DNA from: Salisapilia sapeloensis
Taxonomy: Eukaryota > Oomycota > Peronosporomycetes > Peronosporales > Salisapiliaceae
Assembly: GCA_023334545.1 (NCBI GenBank)
Contig: JAADVB010000050.1
Span: 28,018 to 92,017 of the forward strand
DNA: 64,000 bases
Reading direction: 5' to 3'
The notes beneath the pieces were generated by a model. It was not told where the DNA came from, ran no database searches, and saw only the letters and a list, made by a program, of their open reading frames with translations. Each line of letters opens with the position of its first letter. Within the stretch, counting starts at the first letter, position 1. A program made the translations under genes and the position numbers. Of the stretch, positions 31,746 through 41,547 are shown one piece after another.

Positions 31746-34400
31746 ATGGCTCGGTCCAAGAAGCGTGTAACTGAAGCTTCCGGTGAGTCTTCACCGGGGA
31801 AAAATACAGAGCCGATTGCGACGGAGAAAGTCGACCCGAATGCAACGGCTAAAGTGTTTGGCGTGCCATTGGATGCTGAGCATGACGTCGAGGATGAATC
31901 GAACGCCCTCGCACCCGTCGCAAAGTATGCGATCTTAGGCATGATTTGCCTCATGTCCTTTGCCATTCGGCTTTTTGCTGTCGTACGATATGAGTCCGTG
32001 ATCCACGAGTTCGATCCGTACTTTAATTATCGTACGACCAAGTACCTCGCAGCCGAAGGATTCCTCGAGTTCCTCGACTGGTTCGATGATCGAGCATGGT
32101 ACCCGCTCGGCCGTATCATTGGAGGAACGATTTACCCTGGACTCATGTACACGGCTGCAATGGTCTACTGGCTATTGAATTTGCTCAATATCTCCATCAA
32201 CGTCCGAAACACGTGTGTCTTCCTCGCTCCTGTCTTTGCTGCGATCACAGCCATCGCGAGCTACTTGCTCACAAAGGAAGTCACCCGTCGCTCAAGCGCT
32301 GGATTGATGGCAGCAGCATTCGCTGGTATCGTTCCGTCGTACATTTCTCGCTCCGTCGGCGGGTCGTACGATAATGAGGGCGTTGCCATCTTTGCCTTGT
32401 TGTTCACTTTCTATCTCTGGGTGAAAGCTGTCCACACTGGATCCATGTTCTGGTCTGCTAGCTGTGCTCTATCGTACTTTTACATGGTTGCTGCCTGGGG
32501 TGGATACGTGTTCATTATCAACATGGTACCCATCTACGTCCTCGTCATGATCGTCGCTGGACGCTACTCGCCTCGTCTGTACATTGCTTACTCCACTTTC
32601 TATGCTTTGGGTAGTTTGTTAGCGATGCAGGTGCCTTTCGTCGGTTTCAACGTCATCAAACAAGCCGAGTGTGCTGGCTCCCACGGCGTTTTCGTCTTGC
32701 TCCAAGTCTACTGCTTCGTGAACTGGATTCGCCAGTACATCTCCGCTGCGTCCTTCCGACGTCTCGTACTCTTCGGAGCAGCGCTCGTGGTTGCAAGCGT
32801 CGGTGGTGCTCTTGTCGTGCTGCAATTGATGGGCAAAGTGCAATGGACTGGACGATCGCTGACATTGTTGGACCCGACGTACGCGTCCAAGTACATTCCG
32901 ATCATTGCGTCGGTGAGTGAACACCAACCGACGACGTGGACTTCATACTTTTTCGATCTACATGTGCTCGTACCGTTTGCTCCTGTTGGTCTCTACTTCC
33001 TCTTTACGAATCTTACGGACGGAGGTATCTTCCTCATCCTGTACGGAACGGTCGCATGGTACTTTGCCGGTGTCATGGTGCGTCTCATGCTCGTACTCGC
33101 TCCGATTGCCTGTATCCTCGGAGCTGTGGGTATCTCCACGACCTTGCGTACGTTCATGGGTATCCTACGTCGCCCATCTGGCTATGTGATTCAAAAGAAT
33201 GCTGCACAAGATGTTCCAATGCCTATTGTCCTATCGGTCGTGGGAGGCATGCTCCTCATGATGCTCAGCTACACGTTCCACGCGTCGCAAGTGTCTTCCA
33301 TGGCGTACTCTTCTCCTTCCATCGTCATCGAAGCCGGACGTACTCGCTCTGGGGAACGTGTCATGTTCGATGACTATCGTGAAGCATACTTCTGGCTGCG
33401 TCAGAACACAGACGCTGATGCCAAGATCATGTCCTGGTGGGATTACGGATACCAAATGTCTGCCATGGCCAACCGAACGGTCATTGTCGACAACAACACG
33501 TGGAACAATACGCACATTGCGACGGTCGGAAGAGCCTTGGCCTCTACTGAAGAGGAAGCGTATCCAATCATGCAGAGTCTCGACGTCGACTACGTCCTTG
33601 TGATCTTTGGTGGTCTCACTGGCTATAGTTCAGATGACATCAACAAGTTCCTCTGGCCTGTACGCATCGGCTCTGGTGTCTACCCAGACGACATGCCGAA
33701 GGAGCAGGACTACTTTTCTTCCTCTGGCAACTTTGACATTGGTGTCGGTGGCTCCAAGACACTGCACAACTGTCTCGCGTACAAGCTGTGCTTCTACCGC
33801 TTTGGAGAGGTCATGACGGACTATCAGCATCCGCCAGGCTACGACCGTGCGCGTAATACCGAGGTGGGTGTCAAGGACATTAAGCTCACGCACTTGGAAG
33901 AAGCGTTCACGTCGGAGCATTGGATCGTCCGAATCTTCAAGGTGAAGAAGCCCTCGAACGTCGAACCGATGAAGCCTGTGAAGGAAGCACGTGTGCGTGA
34001 AGGATTGTCGAATCCGGAAGATATCACGTCTGAGAAGACGACCTTCCTCGGATGTGTCACGGGAGAAGACTTGCTTGGCAATGACCGAGTGTACTCTGGT
34101 GGTCCGAGCGGTGCGAACTACCAAATGGCGTTGCATCATGCGAAGGCGAAGGACAAGCGCTACTTTGCTCTGTCCCGAGTCGGTGGAGAAGGACATGCGT
34201 TTGCCTTTGACAAGCTCCCGGTGAGCTCCCAGGCGTTTGATGGAAACGATGCCGGGTGCACGCGAGCGTGTAAGGATGATAAAGACAAGGCGTGTGGATG
34301 TGCAGACTTGGGATGCGAAGACGTTGGTGTGAAGCCTGGTGAAGGACAGGAGCACAACCGTCGTTGGGCCATCTACGAACGGGACGCAGCGAGTGACTAG
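31746..34400 (+). CDS. STT3: Oligosaccharyltransferase catalytic subunit STT3
   Basis: Catalyses transfer of the preassembled glycan from dolichol pyrophosphate to Asn in N-x-S/T sequons in the ER lumen. A single 884-residue exon. Residues 1-55 are cytosolic and charged. The first lumenal loop has the acidic metal-ligand motif HEFDPYFNYR (about 85). About a dozen hydrophobic helices follow. The SVSEHQPTTW loop (about 390) is the external-loop-5 signature with the catalytic Glu. The sequon-binding WWDYG motif lies at about 560, and NNTWNNTHIATVG follows. The lumenal C-terminal domain has a Cys-rich end (GCTRACKDDKDKACGCADLGC, shortened here to its Cys pattern) that is not universal. ATG 31746 is used because the longer frame starts with GTG. 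Confidence 0.95.
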   Translation: MARSKKRVTEASGESSPGKNTEPIATEKVDPNATAKVFGVPLDAEHDVEDESNALAPVAKYAILGMICLMSFAIRLFAVVRYESVIHEFDPYFNYRTTKYLAAEGFLEFLDWFDDRAWYPLGRIIGGTIYPGLMYTAAMVYWLLNLLNISINVRNTCVFLAPVFAAITAIASYLLTKEVTRRSSAGLMAAAFAGIVPSYISRSVGGSYDNEGVAIFALLFTFYLWVKAVHTGSMFWSASCALSYFYMVAAWGGYVFIINMVPIYVLVMIVAGRYSPRLYIAYSTFYALGSLLAMQVPFVGFNVIKQAECAGSHGVFVLLQVYCFVNWIRQYISAASFRRLVLFGAALVVASVGGALVVLQLMGKVQWTGRSLTLLDPTYASKYIPIIASVSEHQPTTWTSYFFDLHVLVPFAPVGLYFLFTNLTDGGIFLILYGTVAWYFAGVMVRLMLVLAPIACILGAVGISTTLRTFMGILRRPSGYVIQKNAAQDVPMPIVLSVVGGMLLMMLSYTFHASQVSSMAYSSPSIVIEAGRTRSGERVMFDDYREAYFWLRQNTDADAKIMSWWDYGYQMSAMANRTVIVDNNTWNNTHIATVGRALASTEEEAYPIMQSLDVDYVLVIFGGLTGYSSDDINKFLWPVRIGSGVYPDDMPKEQDYFSSSGNFDIGVGGSKTLHNCLAYKLCFYRFGEVMTDYQHPPGYDRARNTEVGVKDIKLTHLEEAFTSEHWIVRIFKVKKPSNVEPMKPVKEARVREGLSNPEDITSEKTTFLGCVTGEDLLGNDRVYSGGPSGANYQMALHHAKAKDKRYFALSRVGGEGHAFAFDKLPVSSQAFDGNDAGCTRACKDDKDKACGCADLGCEDVGVKPGEGQEHNRRWAIYERDAASD

Positions 34401-34530
34401 ATCCGCATGGACTGTGACAGACTTGTAGGATAGCACTATGAGTTTCGCCTTTTACGTCTCGAATATTTTTCTTTGATGCTGCAATCGAAAGCGTTTTGTT
34501 TTCCTGGAGGTTTCAGTTGCTTGTTAGGTG
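34401..34530. other. Short gap, STT3 to ankyrin gene
   Basis: 130 nt holding the STT3 3' UTR and the start region of the downstream gene on the same strand; T-rich, with nothing else recognised. Confidence 0.35.
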
Positions 34531-35841
34531 ATGGGCGTAGTCCTTAGCACAGGAGGAGAGCAAGCTCAACTCTTTCGATGTTGCGTATGGAAGCTCTGCT
34601 GTAATTGTTCATGTATCTTGTCTGACGTTGTACAGGTCGTTTATACGTACTATGGAGACTTGGATTGCTTGAAAGAAGCGTTTCATCCGGTCTTGAATAC
34701 TTTGCAGGTACAGAGTTTCTCAATCTGGCAATAAATGGCGTAACCTAGGTATTAGATTTCTCGAGCTACGTATATTGATTTATGCGAGAGTGAGATCACG
34801 AAGATTGATGCTATCGATGATTTGTACGAGCGTGAAAGGAAGGAGAGCGCTTTGCTAGATGAAAAACAGGAATTTTTCTCGGCTGTAGAGAATGGAGACA
34901 TTGTTCTGGGAGATACATTGCTTCACGTTGCGGCTCGAAGAGGCCATGAACATGTCGTTGATTATTTGCTTACGAGGGACGATTCAGTCTACCGCAAAGA
35001 TACTATGGCTGCGAAAGGCTCTCGGGTAGCAGCAGTGCCTCATCCATCGCTTACGACAGCTCAGGTACTGAATCTAGATGGCGAGTTACCCATTGATGTT
35101 GCTGCGACTGCAGCTATACAGCTAATGCTTCAACACGTCAAAGACGTTCAAAACGTCTTGAGCTTGGATGCATGTGAAGAAGCCAAAGTCCATCGTCTTC
35201 TCCGAGCACTACGTCGAATATGGCCGTTCTGGATGGTAGATGGCCAGCCTGAAGTAGCTGCAATCGTTCGTGTACTCTACGCTGCTCGTCCATCCGATCC
35301 TATATTCGCCAAGCTCACGACGGTTGTCCAGAAAGCGACATCTAGTATCCGTCGAGCGATATCTGGAGATGGCATTCTTATCATGGCCACGTTTCTACGA
35401 GATTACCAGAACGATCTTCACGCAGTTCGGAATGAGCTATCAGATCCTTCCAAATGGTCAGGAAAGCAGCTAGAACACCTCTGCCATCGACTCTTTCAGC
35501 GCTGGTTGCCACATGAAGGAGAGGAACGCGACATGAATGGATATTATGAAGAATTTATCTCATCAGCCATGAACGCATGGCTGCAACTGCTATACGACAT
35601 GCGAGCACAGGCATCCCCAGGGACTATCCTAAAGAACTCAAACCTACCAGGAGCCTGCACGTATGAAGACATACTAGACGAGGATAACATCCAATGCATG
35701 ATTGAACATCAAACGGTCGATCGCTACAGTGGACAGATATGGGAAAGGAGACTACATCCTCCACCGACGGCGGTAGATGAAATCTGCAGCTCTATTCGCG
35801 CATTAGAAAGTCATCTACACCTGTCTAATCTCGTCGTCTAA
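34531..35841 (+). CDS. Ankyrin-repeat protein of unknown function
   Basis: Three exons (34531-34584, 34636-34707, 34756-35841) give 403 residues. The first intron is a 51-nt in-frame segment (34585-34635) with donor GTATGG, a CTGAC branch-point-like site and a GTACAG end; it has no stop, so the unspliced frame is also open. Residues about 75-175 include ankyrin repeats (GDTLLHVAARRGHEHVVDYLL, shortened to the core TLLHVAARRGHEHVV; then LNLDGELPIDVAA). The C-terminal 220 residues are helical with conserved-looking Trp and Leu, no known domain. MGVVLS at the N-terminus fits an N-myristoylation signal (Gly2, Ser6), suggesting membrane attachment. The stop is only 5 nt from the convergent stop at 35847. 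Confidence 0.72.
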
Positions 35842-35846
35842 CATGT

Positions 35847-37865
35847 TTATCCAAACTTGCCATCGAAACCGACAAAGCCACTGAGTTTAAAGATCGGGAA
35901 GAATGGTTTCTTGTCCAGATTCGAGCACCAGTTCCAAGCGCTTGTGAGGCGACCATCAATACAGGATCCGGCATCAAAGAAGTTGTCTGCACCACTGCCA
36001 TCGAACGCTTCTCGGAAAAAGTCCGAGAGGATCGTACGCTTCAGTGCTGCTGGACCATTAAACGTTTTGACAATATAATCGTTCAATTCCTTCGACTTGC
36101 TACACAAGTCATCAATGGCATCAACCGTCTTTACAATCGGTCGTAGAATATGTCCAACCTGCGTGTACTTGTCGATAAAGATGAGTGCATTCGGCACATT
36201 CTTGTCACCCAAGTGGATGACACTCGATCCGACCCACGAGTCCAAACGACGTTGAGTCGAGTGCAAAATCACGTGCATCGCTCTCGACACACGTGGTGAC
36301 TGCTGAATACGATGGAGACCTTGACCAGTGTCCGTCAAGTTGTAGGACGTACCATCCGCCAAGAGATCCTCGTCCGTTAGACACCACAGTCGGAACATGT
36401 CGTGCGCAATCTCACGCCACAGCGTCAGCGACTGCAGGACGTAGTTAAACTGCCTCGTGTGGGAATGGGACAAGCGAGCACCGTCATTTCCACTGACGAT
36501 CGCCAAGGACGCACCCTCCTTCTCTTGCGTCGGATCAAAGTGCTCTTTCAACAGCGCAATCATCCGATCGATCGGATCGCGTTCAAAGTACAAGTGGTAG
36601 TTGTTGTCTGCAATCGAGTAGAGACACTGCTGCATGTCGTCCTTAGTCAGTTTATGATTCGTGTATCGACTAGTGATCTCCTTGATCGCTTTCTCCTTCA
36701 TCTTAATCTGCCGTTGGATCTGCATGCGGGACTTGCCTTCAGGCGTTACGACCATCGTGGCGTATCCGATCTTTGGATCTTTTAAAGCGTCTTCTGCGCC
36801 TGCTTCCTGCAGCACATCGTATACGGATCGGATCTTGCGTAAACAAGAGAAGCCGAGCAAGTCTTGGATGTGTGGACTGTTCGCGTCTTGGAGCAAGTAC
36901 ATAAGCTTCCCGTACTCGCCACGCATCTTCTCTGGGTTCATTATCTTGTATCTCCGGCCGAGCTCAAAGATCTCTTGCAAGAATTCTTCATGCTGAGCAA
37001 AATCCTTGTCCTCTAGCACTTCCTGTCCGCTACGATAGTCGGCAGCAGTCATGATTCCAGAGAGGAAGCCACAGATGTCTTGCAACTGAGCGCGCACACG
37101 TTTGGCTGGAGCCATGTACGCTGGCGTATCGAGCTTGTCGGTGTAGCTACTGACACTGAGTGCTGCTTCAAGGATATGCAGCAAACGTCTCTCTTCGTAC
37201 GTGAGTCGCACGGGAATGTACTTGGCACGCTCGACCATATCCTGTGCGTCTTGGTCGTTCATAGGCGTATCGGTCGTACTGGACATGGAGTAGCTGGGAG
37301 CCGAGCGTGCACCTAAAGAGAAGAGAGAGCCAAAAGCGGCACATATGTTACGCTGAGGTCTAGGAGAGGAAGCAGTAGAAGATTGAGATGAGCTCTCCTC
37401 ACCACTATCGTCGTTGTCGTCCTTGTCATCGCCTCGGGCGTCCTATACAATCGAGATAAGTTATAAGCAGACTGGTAGTTTATCATCAGATAGAAATAGA
37501 CGCGAGTATACCAAGCTAATGGGCATGTCGACGTCCTTGGTCTTGTCAGGTGTACCGACTGGTTGGTGCGTATGGCGTCTACGATTACCCTTTCGATGTT
37601 GCCCACCGAAGCAGAGGTCACAAAAGTAGTCATGACACTGCTCGCAAAAGAGCTCAGCAGCATGTGCTCTACACTCGACACACATGACTTGACCTGAAGT
37701 CGACCGTTCGTACGGCTCGAGCTCCTTGTCATTCATCGATTCCTTTGCATGGAGCTGACTTAATGGACCTTCCCCATTATCGTCACCCATATCCTCTTCA
37801 TCATCTAACATCGCCGATAGCTTTCGCATCCGGCTCACACGTTCAATCGCATCAGTACTCGCCAT
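35847..37865 (-). CDS. B-box zinc finger plus DUF2009 (UPF0652) protein
   Basis: Three minus-strand exons (37865-37512, 37442-37352, 37312-35847) give 636 residues in frame, with introns of 69 and 39 nt. Residues about 70-110 form a B-box-type zinc finger: CVEC, CEQC, CDLC and following His residues. An acidic/Ser-rich linker (about 119-148) joins it to the DUF2009 domain, which begins AKYIPVRLTYEERRLL and runs to the C-terminus. DUF2009 proteins are conserved in plants, protists and fission yeast; their function is unknown. The DUF2009 exon alone has its own ATG at 37286, so a shorter product is possible, but the splice signals (GTATAC/ATAG and GTAACA/TTTAG) join the parts cleanly. The divergent Rieske gene starts 75 nt away. 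Confidence 0.8.
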
Positions 37866-37940
37866 GCCGCCCGTCCACCTTCGTCTGGTGTCGAACTTTT
37901 ATGTGTCGTACATCACGAACGACAAGCAAGTAGGACCGAA

Positions 37941-38516
37941 ATGGATGATTTGCTATCGTACGAGTACATTTGCAAGTTAGACGAGCTTCCAGAAGGCTCT
38001 CGTCGATGTTTTGCGCTCCCGTCTTCTCAACGAGGTCTATTGCTCATTCGATTGGATGGACAAGTCTATTGTCTCGATCAAGCATGCTATCGTAAGCTGA
38101 TGTTCATCTGACTTTGGATGGTCTTGCTCATGCGTGTCTATGATGAGGTAGATCATGGCGGACCGTTGGTGAATGGCGATATTGAAGAGATCGGTGGGAA
38201 GAGGACGATCAAGTGTCCTTGGCATGCCTATCAAATTGCAATCGAGACGGGAGAAGGGCTGTACAAGGGCGTGGATATGGCCATGGATCCAGCGACCAAG
38301 AAGCTCGTCAAGTCAGCACCAAAGATCAAGAGCAAAGGAGTCAAGCAACGAACGCATTTCGTACGGATAGAAAACGGGGCAGACGTGTACGTCGCCGACT
38401 CGTCACTCGTACCTGGTTGTGCGACGATCGAGTCGGACATTTATGCACTTAAGCCGACCGAGATTCCACCTCGTCAAGAACGAGGTCAAGTAAAAATTCA
38501 TTCTAGCATGCAATAA
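37941..38516 (+). CDS. Rieske [2Fe-2S] domain protein
   Basis: Two exons (37941-38091 and 38152-38516) give 171 residues. The exon junction falls inside the iron-sulphur motif: the first ligand pair C-Y-H is formed across the splice, and the second pair CPWH stands about 22 residues later. This C-x-H ... C-x2-H pattern is the Rieske cluster. There is no membrane helix and no oxygenase catalytic domain, so it resembles the small soluble RFESD-type or ferredoxin-like Rieske proteins, which may pass electrons to partner enzymes. The partner is unknown. The C-terminal 60 residues are basic then acidic. It starts 75 nt from the divergent B-box gene and stops 52 nt from the convergent TAF4 gene. 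Confidence 0.87.
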
Positions 38517-38568
38517 CCAAACAGAAAAAACCTGTGCCTATTTTTCGTCTTATTCGGTTCGTGTAGAA

Positions 38569-41189
38569 TCACAAGGACTTGGTCACGACGCGAGCGGCGT
38601 CCGCACGTACAAAGAGCTTGGCGGACGCATGCGGCTTCTGATGACGCAGCCAGAACGTTGCGTCAGCCATCGTCAACTGGCTGTCGTCACGCCGACGATG
38701 CTTCTGCGTAATGCTCTCATTGACTCGGCCATCGACCTTGACGACGCCCTTCTTATCGTCCTGCAGCAGTCGTTCCTTTAGATCCTTCTTCGCCAGCTCA
38801 CTGACGTCCATCTCGCCCTCGTCCCGTTCATCCTGCGGCGGCTGCTTGCCCTTGTCCGCCTTCTTTCGCTTCTTACTCCGCTCGCGCTCCAATTGCTCCT
38901 CCTTCTTCCCTTCCTCAAGTAGTTTACTCCGCATCGACAGATCCTCCTCTCTCATACGTGCGAACGAGTCGTTGCTACTGACACGCAGCAAGTCTGCGCC
39001 AGTCACTTGCATCTGTCCCCTCCTTCCAGGCCGTGGCTGTATCTGCTCGAGAGACTGGGCACTGCTATCACCTCGTTGTTTCGAGATCTCGACCATCTCT
39101 TCCATCGCTTGCTTCAAGTATTCGTGCAGCGCATACGACATGACTTCACTCGTGTTCGTACCTAGCTGTACACCCTGTCGAGAAGCGATTTGTCGCATGA
39201 ACTGCGTCAACTGATCGGATTTGAATAAATCGCTTTCAGCCCACTCCGCCTTCCGACTCGCAAGTCGTTCTGGCAATTGTCCAGGAAGCTTGGCACCTTC
39301 CATCATCGACTTGCGCTCAGCCGCGAGCTCGACGTTCGTGTGCGTCAGTACATCCGCCTCCTTTCGAATGTCCGAAGCATTAGCTTGTGCTAGTTCCTGC
39401 TCGACAGTCGTGTCCGTCCGACCTTTTGCCGGTGGTATCACCTTGGCTTTCTTCACGGGCGATCGAGGCGTCGCACCTGTAGAGCTCCCGCTACGTTTAA
39501 GTGATGGAGATGCAGCTGGGACGATGGGCTGCAACCCGATCTTACACACTGGACAATTGTTCGTGTTATTACTCGCCTGACACATCTTGTAGTGGGAATA
39601 AATCTCTTTGAACGTCTGTGCTCGTTTTGGAGCATTCGGAGCATTCATCTGCTTTAAAAGGCTTTTGGCTTCCGCGCATTCTTCTCCGACAGGACATGAC
39701 GAAGTGTTGCACTGCTGGACGTGGAGGATAAGCTGTAGCATCCGACCGTACTCTGCCGGTCCACTCGCCGGGGCACTTGGCTTGGGGCTAGATGCAGGGA
39801 CAGAAGGACGAGAGGTAGGTGGTTGGGAGACCGACGGTTTTCTCTTCGCAGCAATCGGTGCAGCTGGCTTCGTAACCGGCGTGGGTTTTGCTGTAGGTGG
39901 TGACTTGGCCACCTTTGCCTTGGATGCAGGAGACGTCGTCGCTCGTTTCGCGGCGGAGAGAGGCGTGTTGTCCTCATCGTCACTCGGTTGCTTTGCCTTG
40001 GTCGACTGATATGTCTGGCGAAGACCGTCGCAGAACGGAATGGGGCACTTGTCGTTTAAAGCAATGGTACAGTCCTTTGCATGGTACTTGACTAGACCTT
40101 TCAGCTGATCGCAATGCGTGCATCCGTGTGTCGCTCCACACGTGACACTGTGCTTGAAGACTCGCCTCACGTCTTCACACTTTTTCACTTGACACTGTCC
40201 AGGCCCAGCGGTGCATTTCGTCGCGTGGAATAAAAGCTGTTTGGCAAATTTGATCTTAGCTTCTGTGTCCTTGTTGGCCGTTGCCTGTGGCTCTGGCTTG
40301 ATAGGAACTTGAGCCTGCGATGTTACTGGAGCTGATGCTGGTGCAGAAGCTGGTGCTGATACAGGAGCACTTGTAGTTGTCTATGGTTGCATTAGAAGAT
40401 GGGGATGGGAGAATGTACTTGGCGTAGCCTACCGCTGGTTGTTTAGACGTATCCATCTTTTGAATGACACTGGCGAATATCTTGTCACCAACGACACGTT
40501 TGATGGTATCTACGATCGCCTTGACGTTATTCTATAAGCAATAGTTAGACACGGATCTCTTCTAAGGAGGTGATAAGCATACTCCATCGACATTCTTGAG
40601 CTCCTTGTGGAGTGCCAAGTACTTGTCTGGCGGAAGGAGTTTTTGTAGCAACTCGAACATCTTCTTGAACATCTCCTGACCATTGTTTAGCATCGGAGAT
40701 GTCGACGTCGACACACTTGGAGTGGATGCTACGCCTGCTAAGAAGGATTTATATAAACTACGACTCGTGCAATTTAATTTCATAACTGTATCCAACCTGT
40801 ACTTGCTGTAGAGGATGGTGCAATGGAGGCGGTAGGTGCCACAGAGGCGCTAGGGGCAACCGTAACGGATCCTGGTGCAAGCGTTGGTGCAGGCGCCGAC
40901 AACGGCATGGAGCTGGGTGGCTCCGGTAGAGACGATGAAACGGATTCTCCAGGCGACAATATTCCTTCCGGTGCTGATATAGGGGCAGACATACCGAGTG
41001 CTGCGCTTGGACTGAGCATGCTACCCTGCAGTCCATTGCTCGCCTCTGTTCGACCGAAAAAAAGTGAGTTCATGTTGGTCGTTCTTTCGGCTCATACGCC
41101 AAACTAGTGGTCGTAATAGACTTACCGTTCAACGCTTCATCCCCAGGGTCATCATCGTCGAATAAAAGCTCGTCAATCGGTGCGCTCAT
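38569..41189 (-). CDS. TAF4: TFIID subunit TAF4 fused to two TAZ-like zinc fingers
   Basis: Predicted nuclear general transcription factor. Five minus-strand exons (41189-41126, 41045-40797, 40737-40583, 40531-40433, 40380-38569) give 792 residues in frame. Residues 1-125 are acidic then Ala/Ser/Pro-rich. Residues about 128-182 resemble the RST/TAF homology part (MFELLQKLLPPDKYLALHKE). Residues about 232-312 form a TAZ-type zinc finger with His/Cys ligands (HATKC, CQVKKC, HSVTC, CTHC, HAKDC, CPIPFC). A Pro/Lys/Ala linker follows. A second TAZ-like unit lies at about 396-473 (HVQQC, CPVGEEC, HYKMC, CPVC). The rest is the TAF4 C-terminal domain (histone-fold ATNVEL-like start, DATFWLRHQKP end). 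TAZ fingers are otherwise known from CBP/p300 and plant BT proteins, where they bind activators. Confidence 0.88.
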
Positions 41190-41547
41190 GTCGGTCTAGG
41201 ATGCTCCTTCTCGAGGTTCACCTCCAGACTAGAATTGCATACTGAGCCTTTGAGTCGATTTCGGAACTAGCTGAGACGGCTCATTTGTTCGAAACATGTA
41301 GTTGTTTAGAATGTGTTTCAATCTCACATGCCTCTTCTTTACTTCATCAAGCGATGACCGGGCGAACGTGTACATTGCAAATCTTTCCCTTTCATGCAGG
41401 ATGTGCTGAAGATGTGTCTAGTGCTTTTTGCTCTTGATAATATTTGCACATGCATGTTATTTCGAACATTTCGCACGGTTGGAAATGTGTTCGAAATAGA
41501 CGAGCTCGTGTGCAGGATCACTTTCGAATCGACCGCCGAGCAAAGCA
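41190..41547. other. Divergent promoter region, TAF4 and aminotransferase
   Basis: About 358 nt between divergent starts; only a short unnatural frame (41394-41591). An upstream non-coding or targeting exon of the aminotransferase could be hidden here (a GTGCAG acceptor-like site at 41510-41515). Confidence 0.35.
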
